Source of the DNA: Tubulanus polymorphus | Lineage: Eukaryota > Nemertea > Palaeonemertea > Tubulaniformes > Tubulanidae | Assembly (NCBI RefSeq): GCF_964204645.1 | Contig: NC_134028.1 | Span: 17,956,153 to 18,020,152, forward strand | Length of the DNA: 64,000 nucleotides | Reading direction: 5' to 3' | Shown: positions 24,901 to 38,900 of the stretch, piece by piece | Layout: each line of letters begins with the position of its first letter | Position numbering within the stretch: the stretch's first letter is position 1 | Notes under the pieces: model-generated | The model's database searches: none | What the model was told of the DNA's origin: nothing | The model's input: only the letters and a program-made list of their open reading frames with translations | Position numbers and translations under genes: made by a program

Positions 24901-27900
24901 GTGATGCCCTACATGTGTACGAAGTTTAAAAGAATTGTTAACAGTTGCAGTAGGCTGTTTTCCTCTGGTGACCATAGTTTGAATCACATCAACCTAATTA
25001 TAAATAAGGAATTTGAATCATCAGTAGTTTGAATACAAGTTAGATCTTTGTATTTATGAAATATATGCAACATTGCAGGTCATGTTCCAATCCCATTGAA
25101 ATTTATCTTCCACATCGATAAATGATACAAAAGCGCCAAGGGGCATTACGGCTAGCCTGTCGGCTTTTTACAAGTGGCAAATGATGCAATCTCTGGGTAA
25201 TATTTTTAACACAGTACGATTGTGTTTTCATAAGTAGCACAGATGGGGAATTGACAGGAAAAAATACTTCAGATCAATCAATAAATAGTCTCATTGATTT
25301 GAATGGGGAATAGAATGAAAATTGTTCAATAAAGTAAAATTCGAATTGGATTTGATATCATTTTGCAGAATAGAATTTGATTGAATTTGCAATTTCAGCA
25401 CATGGCTAATAAAGTGTTGCCAGACTTCCGGAAATCAAAAAATTTAAAAAAAAATTTTCTGCCATTCAACTTTATCTAAGCAATGTTTCCTAAAGTTGTT
25501 TTTGTTTTCATTTATGAGCAATAGTTTACTCGGCATACACTCGCATAATTCTACAAAAACTGCCAGCGTATGTTCAGAGACCTAGCTATGACGTAATCAT
25601 CTGTTCATAAGCATAACAAGAGGTCCATGGACCCGAGACTTCGTCGAGATAATCGGAAGTTCCAGTTTGGGAAAAGGGATGTCACACCTCCCCCGGCAGG
25701 CTGGGTCAATGTAGCTAACGTATCAATTACAATTATAATAAATAACATTTCACCACTTGTGGTGAAATGTAATTTAGAATTCAATACGGTCTTACAGAGC
25801 ATATGCCATCAAAATAGAATATTGTGTATAATTCAAATTCATCACATTCAAAATGTGATGTATTCATAAATATCAAATATGGAACTGGTTTGAATTTTAG
25901 TTCAGCCATTACTGAGAAAGATGACTTTTGAATCGGCAATTTCAGCACGTGCTCACTTTTATTGTTTATCTTAGCAGGTGCGTGTTTATGACGTGTTTAT
26001 TGACTCTGACAAACGCTCGCGGCTTCCAGTCATTTCACTAGACATTTCATGCGATATTTTATCTTTATGGGAGTGATTTGAATTAATAAACTCTTACCAT
26101 TGTATAGTGCTGCTACCATTGTATATGACATGATAATCGTATATAAGTGAGTAGCACTGTAGGTCAGTGAATACGGTGAACAAATGATGTTTATCTTATC
26201 GATTATACATAGCCTACGCGTAATAGCGCGCACACGTGCTTGTGTTGATTGTCATAGTTAACATCATGATTAGTGCCACCTGCGGGTTGAATATGAACTA
26301 GACGCACGGAGTGAAGGATAAATAGATGACTATTCCGCTAACTGTTACGGCTAATTCGTGCTACTTTTTTCAATAAATCACATCTCAGGTCGTTATATGT
26401 ATACTAAAGTTTCTTCTGGTTAAGAAATCACACAAGGTACAATTTTGGTGGCATTTGCCCTTTGATTTTGAAAGTTATGCTTGTTTTCTGGACTATTTTT
26501 CTCAATGATCCGCATGAACTGGAAATTTTTCGCTAGTAATTCCTTTGGAGGTTTATGTTTGAAGCTCTATCCAACCATTCCACTTTCAAACTGCACATCA
26601 CTGAATACCTTTTAAAAGCAGATGAATAACAGCTACACAAATAACTCCGGAGAAGGCGAAAAATGGTTGTCCAACTTATTCAAACTTTATTGAAAATTCT
26701 TTCAAAAATATTGCATTATAAAATCTTTCAAAATTAAAAATAAACATTACACAAAGGCCTGATAATAATATATTATCCATCATTACAAACACAGTTATTA
26801 ATGAAACGATATACGTAAAATATGCGAGCAATTTTACTTTACCACCTGATTAAGGATAAAATTAACTAGGGGTCCAGGGACACCATGCCCACTTGGGAAG
26901 TGGTTTCAATTGCTCAACAATCTACCAATTTCAATATTCTACGCCCCTGGTGACCATATACAAAAACCAATGACCTTGAAACCCACCACAATCATAGAAC
27001 ATGTCAGCAGCTATGATTTTGTAATCGATTGTGATAACAAAATATGCCTCGTTACCAATTTAATATGGAAATACTAAGTTATTCTGCTATTCAACGCCCC
27101 CTCGTGACCATATGCAAAACCCAATGACCTTAAAACTCACCACAATTGTAGTACATGTCATATACAACTTTGCAATTGATCATGGTAACAAAATATGCCT
27201 AGGTACCAATCTAATAAGAAATACTAAGCTATTCTACTATTCAACGCCCCTTGGTGACTATATGGAATAACTAATGTCCTTAAAAACTCACCACAATCAT
27301 AGAACATGTCATGAACTACAACTTTGCAATTGATCATGGTAACAAAATATGCCTAGGTACAAATCTAATAAGGAAATACTAAGTTATTCTACTATTCAAC
27401 GCCCCCTGGTGACCATATAGAATAACTAATGTCCTTAAAACTCACCAAAATCATGGAAGATGTCATGAGCTACAACTTTGCAATTGATTGTGGTAACAAA
27501 ATATGCATAGCTACAAATATAATATAGAAATACTAAGTTATTGTATTATTCAACGCCCCCCTGGTGGCCACATACAAAAACCAATGACCTTGAAACTCAC
27601 CAAAATCTTAGAACATGTTATGGGCTACAACTTTCCAATTGAATATGGCAACACAATATGCTTAGGTATCAATTTAATGTGGAAAAACTTTTTCCCACCT
27701 ACGAATGAGTACTGATGACACCAAGATGGCCGCCCATTGCGTCATAATTGGCTGATCAAAAATACCTGTCTCAGGTATAAAACATCCCTTTCCAAAGAAT
27801 ACCCATCACAAATTGCAATGAGAAATGGCAAACCAGTAGGAAGCTACAGGACCTAGAATTCTGGCCAAAATTGACATTTTTGGGCACTAAAAAGGTCATA

Positions 27901-30900
27901 GGACGGCCATCTTGAGTCAGATCGACCCAATTTTCTTATGCTGATGGGCCCTTGGTAGATTCAAATATAAACGAAAGATCAAGGTTATTGATCAAAGCGT
28001 CTTCAAAATTTCCCTCGAAAACTTCGAAAAAGTGTAAATAAATTGCCCATGGGCAAAGTGTGGTTTACCTTGAAAGCTAGAGGTTGTTTGGGGTAAGGGC
28101 ATTGCTTGAAAAATCTTTTTAATTCGTGACTTCAAAGTTCTACAAGTTTAAATACTGTATTTTATCTTTCTTAAAGGATTAATTTGTAGTCAAATAAGAC
28201 CAAAGATATACATTTGTTTATGGTCCACATCCAAATTTCGTAGGGTACAGGTAGGCGCGGCATGGAAACTATTTTATATTTTCAAAGAAATATTTTTCAA
28301 AATATGAAAAAATATTCAAATAAAATTCATATGTTGTACATATCAGATGGTGGCTGAATGTATGGTTGCAGAAGCTAAAATACCGGTGCAGTAAGAAATC
28401 GGCGTATTAGATCGTTTTAAATCCTGGAATTTACCACTACAATATTCAGACCTAGACCTATACCTATAGTTTGCTGCTTAGTATTTTCAGGTCACAAGAA
28501 ATTTATTACAAATTCTATCAAACAGAAAACACAGCGCTCATCGTCTGCTGATGAAATGTCAATCGCGCCAGCAAGCAGCGTTACACTATCACTATAGAAG
28601 TGTATACTGTACGCGCGTGTGTTTGTGTGTGCAACAGTCTAATCTAATGATTGCGTAAGTGAATGTTCGCTTACACTTCAATGTCAATCAAATCAATCAC
28701 CGGGTATTAAAATGAAACAATACCTATGGCGGATAATAATTACATTCTCACCAGTAATGAGCATTTGAAATTCGCACGTATCCTAGTCCAATGAAACGTT
28801 CGCATTCTATGGCTTTCCCTTAATTATTTTAGTAGCGCTGGAATTCCCCGTATATCCCAAAAACAGCCAATCACATTCGCTCGTAGAGACAACGCCCCCC
28901 AATCGAGGTAATTGCAATTTTATACGCGAGAGCTAAGAATTTTCCCGCCAAAAACAGTTTTTCGTAGAATTTTAACAATGTTGACCATGTCATCAACGGA
29001 GGTTCGCCATGTCTTCAATCGCATCGATTATACGTCGTTTAAGCCGAGAACCAATGAAAAAAATGCTCACATAAAAAAACGTACCACGATTTTACATGAA
29101 TCTTCATCTTCAACTTCATATCGCTGACAAAGGTAAACCAAAAATGCTTTTGGCGAACAACAATGGCTGCCAGTCGGCCATCTTGAATCTGACAGGGGCA
29201 GTTTTTGGGCTGAAGATGTGTCTTGGGTAGATACATGTATAAACCAAATATCAAAACATTACCTTGAAGCGTCTTCAAAACTTCCCAAAATAACTGGATT
29301 CCTTCTATGGACAGACGAACGGATGGACGACGGACGAAAAGTGAACGCAATAGCCCGCTGGGACTAAAGACCCAAGTGGGCTAAAAATCAACATAACTGC
29401 CTTTTCTATTCAATTAGGATTCAAAGGTTACTCGTGATCACTAGCAAAGTATGAATAAGCTTTGACATTCTTAACTAAACTTGTATAAAAAATTCTATGG
29501 TCAAAACAAACATTGCACCATCTCTCTATTTTCTGGATTTGAAGTGAAGATAGGTGGCTGAATGAAACATATGCGATTGAATCAAAATGGATCGGCTTCT
29601 CGGTATTTTTGAAAACGCACAAGTTTGATTGCCAACAAGTTGTTGACAAACAGAAGATAGTCTGCTAAGTTGTATTAACTTCAACTTTTTTTAAATGTGC
29701 GTGGTCTGAGGGAACTTCATTGTAGGTTACATAAGTAACATCCGATCTATCACTACTGCACGTGCTGGTACCACAAGGTTGTTTCAGATGGGAAATGCCT
29801 TTACTCTGCATCCCTGCTTGCCAGGGGTCCGGTATCACTCCCCATACTTGCTTCCACCAGCCCCCCCTGGCCTCACGACGCGTGATTTCATTACTGGCAG
29901 TTTTGCGCATGACGTCATAAATCGACTTGCGAAATACTTCCTTGTTCAGTAAAATGTTCTTGATTGTCCATTTAACGGGAAATCCAACAGAAGCCTAATG
30001 TCATTTGTTACAAGCGTTGTGATTGGTACGACTGGTCAGCTAGTAATGACTCCAATGACTCGCGAGGGCAAGGGGAGTATCGATTTTAAAGCTATTCCGA
30101 GGAAAGCGGTGTTTGCTGTAGTATACATAGATAAAACCCAATATCTAGTATAGATAGGGATTGTACGTATCATTCAACATCCATTTGACAAATCTGAAAC
30201 AAATAGAAATGTACCATTTAGTTTCTGCCTAATCAAAACACAAATAAAATGTTATCAAAATGTTATCCACTGGGGCTTGTCACGTTCTAAGGCCAGCAAT
30301 GGAAAACCCCATGATCTAGTTACCGTTGGCGTTGCCTGCGAAAAAATCTAAGTAAAGACCTAAGAAAAACTTTGGCAGACGCTCACGCCCGGCCAAGCCA
30401 TTTCCATTCATCCCCAACCCCATGCATGGTCTACGACAACTGTCACAATAACTTGCCCCGTCCCATATTGAAATTACAGAAATACTGAAAAAAAACTCAC
30501 CTAAGCAGGGATCCTGAAGCAGAGATTGGGAATAATGAATCTGAAAAATTGAATTATTTCACTAATTTTATGGTTACATAAGCCTGTACAGGGCTAAGAG
30601 CAGATAATCTCCCAAGTGAAATAAATTGAGCTGAAATTTGAATTTGATAATCAACAATTATTAGAAAGGCAAACAATGCGGTTAAAAGAAAGTCACATGC
30701 AATTACAAATTATGCTGGATACTTTGATATCAATATAACGTAGCTCCGTTACACAAAAGTCTAAGTTAATGACGATTTGCAGCTAGTTAAATCTGCAGAA
30801 AACACCAGCCAACTCCAGTTGTTTACATTGACAGAATAAATCAGAATCCCATCAGCATTGGTCTAGCATGCCATAGGCCCTACTTAACTGGAGGTCTTAC

Positions 30901-32910
30901 ACTGCATTAGATAATTCTATCATATTCAGCAAAAAAGATGAACTTCTCTTACCCATGACGTCAAAATGACGTGTATCCCGTGCAATTTCTTGTTCATCTA
31001 AACTGGTTGTTTGGGGAATACCCCCAGCTGCTGAAGGTATTCCCTAATAACCAATCAGAGTGCAGCTTTCTCATAATGACGTCAAAAAGCGCGATTTTGT
31101 AGGCCGCGGCCTGAACCGTGGGTAGAGCCGTGATTAGCTGAAAGAGCCCACATGATCTCTGCAGAATGAAGGTATTAATCTTCTAGATGGAATATATATT
31201 CGCGAAAAAATACCGAACTTTGAATGCCAATTACTGCATAACTGGAATGTTTCATGGTTTCATCTTCTCACCGTTTTATCTTTGTTTGCAGGCTCTTGTT
31301 TGGTACCGTTTTGAATGGCACTTATTGCATAATGAAAGTGTGCAGTACAAAAGACGAGTTTCGATACACGGCATTTTGTGAGCCAGTTATTTCCGGAAAG
31401 GTCTCCAGAGCCATTATGAAGACCCCGTCGACATACGATGAAGTCAACAAAACAATGTAGGTGGCACTACATTAGGGGCCATGAAAGCCGTTTTTCAGCA
31501 ATACACTAGCATATGCTAGGTAAACTAGTATATAATGCTTATGGTACCCGTATACCAGGGGTTTTAGTAAAATAACCAAGAAGTAAGAAGTAAGAAACAT
31601 ATACAGAATATAGCTGCAAAGCAGTGATAACGGGTTTTCTGCGCAGTCTTAGAATCCTGTTCAACGGTGGATTTCGACAAAGCATTTGATAAGGCACAAC
31701 ATCAGCCATTACTAAACAGGCTATTAGGAAACAGCATCAATGATAGGTCGCCCAAATGGCTCATTTATCTCTGAACGAAAACTTGTAGCCGAAATCAACG
31801 GAACGCCTCAACTTGGAATAAGTCGGTCTAACTAGTGGAGTCACGCAAGGTAGTATCCAAAAAACTCAATGATCCGACAAGAAAATCTTGTTCGAATGAA
31901 AACAATTCTGTTTGATCGAACAATACACTTTTTGTTTGAACCCAAACTTTTCTTCATTCAGAAAGCTATGTTATTGTTGAAATGAAAAACTTTTTGTCCC
32001 AGCAAAAAAAGTTTGGTTGAGCGAAAACAATTTTTTCGAACAAACGTTTGAATGAATACAATTCTGTTCGATTGAACGAAATACTTAATACTTTTGGTTC
32101 GGACAAAAAACTTTTTACAATATACTTGTTCGAATGAAAAACTTAATGTTCTGACAAGAAAATTCTGTTCAAATTAAAACGATTCTGTTCGATCGAACGA
32201 TTGTTTCGAATGAAAAACTTTTCGTTTGGACAAAAAAAGTTTGTTCAACTTTGTTCTAACGATTTTTTCGAATTGGTTCAATCGAACAGAATATTATTGG
32301 TTCGAACGAAATAAATTTTGTTCCGACGAAATAATTTTCAAGCTAAAGGTCTTTTGAACGAAAAAAAAAGAAGATATTTCTGGGGCTCCGCAGTAACTTA
32401 AAGCCGGACGTAGGTCGGCCTTGTGACGTGATGCGATTCTCGCGTTGCATCGCAACTTTCGGTGCAAGTCGGTTGCGATACGATTGTCAGTGACTGTGTG
32501 CGACTAGTTTCTGCCAGTCGCAAGAGCGCGTAGGTTGGTTGTGACAGTTGTGTCGCGTCGCAGAAAGTAGAACACTTGCGACTCCTTGTGACTGGCGTTG
32601 CTGAAAGTCGCAACCCGTCGCAAGGGAGCGTAAGTCATAATTTGTTAATTTATGCTTGAATTGATAATCGATGTGACAAGAAACGTGCAGTAGATTTCGG
32701 AAAGACGACTTAGAAAAACATGTCAGCTCTTTGAATGGGGCTCAATTTTCGATGTTTACGGCCCGACAGTGCTTTTGTAACGATGATTCTTCAAAATACG
32801 CACGCAGCATTTGGAGATCGAAGTGAGCTGAATGATATCAGACGGATTGTATCGGCAACAGCGGTAATGTAAATAAGCCTATGTACTTTTGACAAAAAAA
32901 GTGTAGAAAA

Positions 32911-32948
<38 letters not shown>

Positions 32949-35900
32949 GAAACACGCGAATCTCAATAGGGTTATCTGTGAGGCCGTAAACATCGAAAAT
33001 TGAGCCCCATTCAAAGAGCGGACATGTTTTTCTAAGTCGTCTTTCCGAAATCTACCGCACGTTTCTTGTCACATCGATTATCAATTCAAGCATAAATTAA
33101 CAAATTTATTACCCAAAGATTGCACATTCTGTCGCGGTTTTTAAAAACTAATTATAACAATAGCCCATTTTCCTTTATATAAAATTTTCATGTCAGGACT
33201 CGGACGTTGCATTTCATCCATCCGGTGCCGGTGGTAGGAAACATCTACCAGTTTATGAACCTTTGACAAGTTTTATGGTAAAACAAAAGGCAAAATGGTG
33301 CTAAGGCGGAGACTCAGTCAGATACGTGAAAAGATGATATTCAAATCAATTCCAATGGTGAGAATGGATCTGATATGGACTAAGGAGTGGGTAATCTGTA
33401 CATGAAGGTATTGATGGATACTGATAGCAATAATTCTTATTATTTAGTAGGTCTAGGGGGTAGGCCTAGTGACCGAGATGCATATAGGATTAGGATTGGG
33501 ATTTCAGTTGAAGTTAATAATGCGAAAATTGTTTCTCAATCTTTGCATACACTGATTCAGAAGAAGTAAAGAATACAAATGATCATCATCCGTGCAGTCT
33601 GAGGTGCCCAGTTGAACATTTTGTTCAAATAGATTTCGTTTGCCACAATATCAATGAAACGAAGTGTAGTTATCTATTACAGTATAGGAATGACCACAAT
33701 GCACCCATCTGAACCAAGTAAAATCATTCTGCAATGTAGCCCTGTATCATATCTCAAATTTGGTGTATAGTTTATCTAGGTTGAGTAGTTACTGGGTAGT
33801 GCTAAGTTAATTGGAGACATTAGTTTCATCAAAAGATCATCTCAGTATTATACCATGTAAAATGGCCAGTAATGAAAGGGTTAAGCAAGAAACATGTTTG
33901 CAAAATGGACTAAAACGAGTGTCCATAATAATGTGGCATAGATAGTAATTAAGTAGCAAACTAGATGAAGAAGACTTACGAGTTGCGTTGGGGAGAATCA
34001 TGCGTTAATGTTGGAGCTGATTTAGCATTCCTCATTTTCCTTCTATACCTACAAAAACAAAAAAGTTTGATTAATACTTTTCACAACTATTTCAGGCAAA
34101 CCTACAGAAGCCCCTAGGTGACATACAAGATAATTTTTTCACAATTTCGATTTATCATGTCGAATTTCAACTTATTATCTTGAAATTCGACATAATAAGA
34201 CTAAATTTGACTTGAGAATTGTGAAAGTCGAAATTGTGAAAAGATATTATCTCGTATGTCACCTAGGAGCTTCCATAGAAACCACAACTATTTAGCAAGT
34301 GGTTTGAAATACTCAATAATCAGAAAATTTCAATATTCAATGCCCTGTGATGAACATAGCTTGTAACCCATGACCTAGAAACTCATCACAATCATGCATC
34401 ATTCCATGACACAATGATCCAACACGCTATTAAACATGCCACCATCTTTCAATATTCTATTCATAATGTATCTCTAAGCACTATATCAAAATCACACTTG
34501 ATTTACACAAGTGTTGATTTGATAGAAGCGATCGAATTCCAGCACTTTAATTAGAGAAATATCAGCAGTATTGTGGTAGTCGATTCTTATTAATTTATCT
34601 ATTGGTGACGTATGTCTAGGTTGTGGCGCCATCTGTTTTTCGCGGCAATTTCCGCAGTTTGCATTTAGTTGCCGTACAATAAACTGGTGTTGAATTATCA
34701 CTTGCGTTCTATTTTGTCACAGGTTAGTTCATGAACAATATTCTTTATATTACATATATTCTTTATAATTGACCTCATTGCAGGGATGTATTTCATGCTT
34801 TGGTATAGCTGTGGCCGTAGAGCATTGCTAATTAATATTATTTATAATGTTCTAACTTAGGAAGGGGACATTGCTCATGACCTTAGCTCCATGTTGTTAG
34901 TACAGTAGATCGGTATTATATATAGGCCTAGTGGTATTTAGGTGATGTATATTATTGGAATTATCACTTGCATTCTATTTTGTCACAGGTCGTGGATTGA
35001 ACATTTCAGAGCATCGTTCCCGTTTAATTGATTGGAGAGGAAATCTTTCCCCGAAACCCGAATCACCTTCCTGACGATTCGGAGGGAGGGCTGTTACAGT
35101 ATAGCTAAAAAAAGTTGAAAAACCACATCCAACTGTTTAAGCATTTTCAGGCTTTGCCTTCATATGGAACTATTTCCGCCTTATCACAAGTGCACTCTGA
35201 CGCCATGATTTGCCCATTGAACGATAGAAACTTTTCCATGTTCTTACTTTCGACATTTTCTAATAATCTATCAAAAAAGTGAAATTTCACACTCTGCGTC
35301 GACCCCTTTGTTACCACTTGTGACATATTAACATAAAAAATAATGACCTTCACCATGCATGACATATATCTACACCGCAAATATATATGTATATAACAAT
35401 TGCTGGTGTGGTGATTACGCCGCTAGTGTGTAGCCGTACTAAATGATCGTCTGCTTCAAGTTTCACTTTTTACTCATGGATGGTGAATCAGTGCCTCAAA
35501 TACTGAACTGAATCAAATTGAATTTATGCTCGAGTGACAACAAACAAGGAGGCACGTGTCATCCTGGTCCAGATTTAGTGTGGATCTTGCACTATCAATG
35601 ATTTTAAACAACTATGAGCATGAGAGTAGGATAGGATTAATATGTCATTTGATCAAAATCCATTGATCGATCCACAAATAGATAAACTAGGGTCCAGGGA
35701 CACCAGCCCACTTGGGAAGTGGTTTCAGATGCTGAACAATCTAAAAATTTCAATATTCAACGCCCATTCAATGAAAAAATCCAATGACCTTGAAACTCAC
35801 TACAATCATAAAACATGTCAGCAGCTACAATTTTGTAATTCATTGAGGTAACAAAATATGCCTAGATACCAATATGTATGGAAATACTAAGTTACTCTAC

Positions 35901-38900
35901 TATTCAACGCACCCTGGTGACCATATACGCCATATATAATGTATTACAGTATACATAAACCTATACTGAATAATAATTGAATAACAATTACTGACAATGT
36001 TCACTTGCAATTAGTTATGGCTGGGAAATTTACAAATTGACCCAATTTGAACAAACAACAAGATAGGAATTGTAGAATATTAATTAGTTTACCTCATGTC
36101 TTAAATCTGATACTAGATTTCTCTGGAAACAATTCAATATTTAGATTATAGAATATTAATTAGTCCTATAATCTAAGAAAACAATATACTACATTTCGGT
36201 TTACACAATGAATTCAGTTCATTTCCATTTAACTGCAACAATGATCTTCGAACAATACACTGAAATTAACATTATACTTTGTTTTGCTCAATTAACTACT
36301 TCTAAACTATAGAACTTTGGTTTATTTGAGTATGGCCTGTAAATTCAAACTTGGGGGGGGGGGGTACGATTCTAAAAAATTATATTACTTATAGGTTCCT
36401 AATTTTTGTCCTTCAGGCATAAAACCATTAGATCTATGGCCTGGAGGTATTTTGGAAACATATGAGGGTATTCTGGGTGTGGGATATTTGGTTGGATGTA
36501 TTTTGGGCGGAGGTATTATGACCCGGATTCAAAAATAACAGAGAAATACTAAGTTATTGCATTGTTCAATGCCTCCTGGTTGCCATATGCAAAATAAACC
36601 AATTATCTTAATCTCAACCCTAATGAGCATACAATAATAGCAGGGGACTTTAATTGTATAGAAAGTCCCATAGATCATGATTCAACATCCATCAATTCTT
36701 CAATAAGTGGCTCCGAACAATTAGCCAATTTATGTCAACAAAACAGATTAGCAGACACTTACAGACTTAAAAACCCAGACACAACAGCTTTCTCTAGAGT
36801 AGGAAAACACAATAACAATGTCATTAAAACAAGAATAGATCAATTCTATGTGTCAGACACTTTACAATCAGACATAGAACAGGTGAAACACTTCAACTCT
36901 ATTCATTCAGATCATCGAATTGACAATAAACACTTCTCAAGTCAAAGGTGGCAATGGGTACTGGCATCTCAACAAAGAACTACTTAAAAACCCTAATTAC
37001 ATCACTATGGTAACAGACTTTTGGGCACAATGGCAAAATCACAAACAGTTTTATGACTCAATTATCGAATGGTGGGAAGAGGGCAAAACTCAAATAAAAC
37101 AAAGATCTATAAAATTTGCATCGGAACTCCGGAGAATTAAAAACAATCTTAAGAATCATTAGAATCTGAATTATTCATTCTCGAAAAACTTTCTGATATA
37201 GGAGTAAACACTAACCAAAATCAAAGCGTATTTGTGATTTTGAAATTGAAAAAGCAAAAAGTGCTATGATTAGATCTAAGATTGAGTGGAGAGAATTCGG
37301 AGAGAAAACAAGTACTTTCTTTGCGAATTATGAAAAACAACGCGCTAAAAAGAATCACATCATGACTCTCAAAAATAATCTAGGTGAAATTAAAACCGGA
37401 CAAAAAGACATTGAAAAAATTCAACTCAAATGCTATAAAGACTTATATAGAAAAGAAGAAACGGATTTAGAAACCCAAAATATATTCTTGACTAATTTAC
37501 CTCAAATCTCAAATCAAAAGAAACTTCAGCATGACTCCGAAATAGATATGGACGAATTAACAAATTCAGTAAAATCTTTTCAAAATAATAGGTCCCCTGG
37601 TATAGACGGACTACCTATTGAATTTTATAGAATATTTTGGCATACTCTCCGAAATGACTTCCTACAATTAATACATGCGTGTATACAAGAAAATAGACTT
37701 TCTAAATTAATGCAAACTGGTATTATATCATTAATTCATAAGAAAAATGACAAAACAGACTTGAAAAATTGGAGACCAATCTCGTTACTATGTACAGATT
37801 ACAAAATATTCACAAAAGTTCTCGCTAACAGATTAATTAACTGCCTAACAGAAATAATACACCCAGATCAGACATGTAGTGTAAAGGGACGTCGAATCCA
37901 AGACAATGGCCATATAATTAGAGACTTAATTGATTACGTTAATAACGATAATTTAGAAGCATTGTTAGTAACAATCGATCAAATGAAAGCTTTCGATCGC
38001 GTTGACAGGCAATATATGTTCAAAACTTTAGAATCTTTCGGTTTTGGAGAAAATCTAATTCGATACATCAAAACTTGCTATTCAAATCCGAAATCTAGAA
38101 TCAAAAGTAACGGCTTCTTAACTAAACCCTTCACTTTAGAAAGAGGCGTAAGACAGGGGTGTCCCATGAGTGCAATACTCTACATAATAGCAGCGGAACC
38201 ATTAGCAATTAAAATACGCGAAAATAACAACATTAAAGGAGTGAAATTACCAGACGACACAGAAATTAAAATCAAACAATACGCAGATGACACTACACTA
38301 TGTCTAACCGACTTAGAATCATTGAATCAAGCCTTTACAACTTAAACTTTATTTGAACGAGCATCGGGTGCAAAAATTAATAAAGACAAAACTGAGTGTA
38401 TGTGGTTAGGATCTTGGAAAACTAGAAATGATAAACCTTTAGACTTAAATTGGAAGAAATCCATGAAGATTTATGGTATTCATTTCGGAAATGAGAATAG
38501 TGATGATTTAAACTGGTATCCGAAAATAAATAAAATTCAAAATGTCATAAATCTTTGGCGCCAAACTAAATTATCTTTACACGGCAAAAAGGTCGTCATA
38601 AACTCTTTCATATTACCTATGTTATGGTACACTTCCGAAATTTTTCCAATCCCAGATAAATATATCAAAATCTTTGAACCAAAAATCATCAGTTTCCTAT
38701 GGGACAATGGAAAACGCCTTGTCGGTAAAGACATAACACACAAAAAAAATCGAACACGGAGGCCTCGACATACACAGCGTCAAATACAGACAGCAAACAC
38801 AGGCAATTAAGACGATAATTAACCATGCTCTAAAACCTACACACTGGAAACCAATAATCAACTACAACCTGCAAAAATATCTAGGCCCAGGCTGGAATAT

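Noticed and set aside
25627-25869. 80-codon plus-strand frame with a good start
   Set aside because: No recognisable motif. It overlaps a minus-strand frame of similar size and lies between repeat fragments.
26870-27700. CRISPR-like array
   Set aside because: The units are full-length 150-155-bp tandem repeats without unique spacers, in animal DNA.
30501-30513. Direct splice of exon 33980-34048 to the 13-nt micro-exon
   Set aside because: It would restore phase 0 for the last exon, but it ends in an in-frame TAG, so this simple route cannot make the tail.
31000-31100. Promoter suggested by CCAAT and two TGACGTCA words
   Set aside because: No first exon or transcript start can be linked to it; the words could belong to a dispersed element or to the candidate exon.
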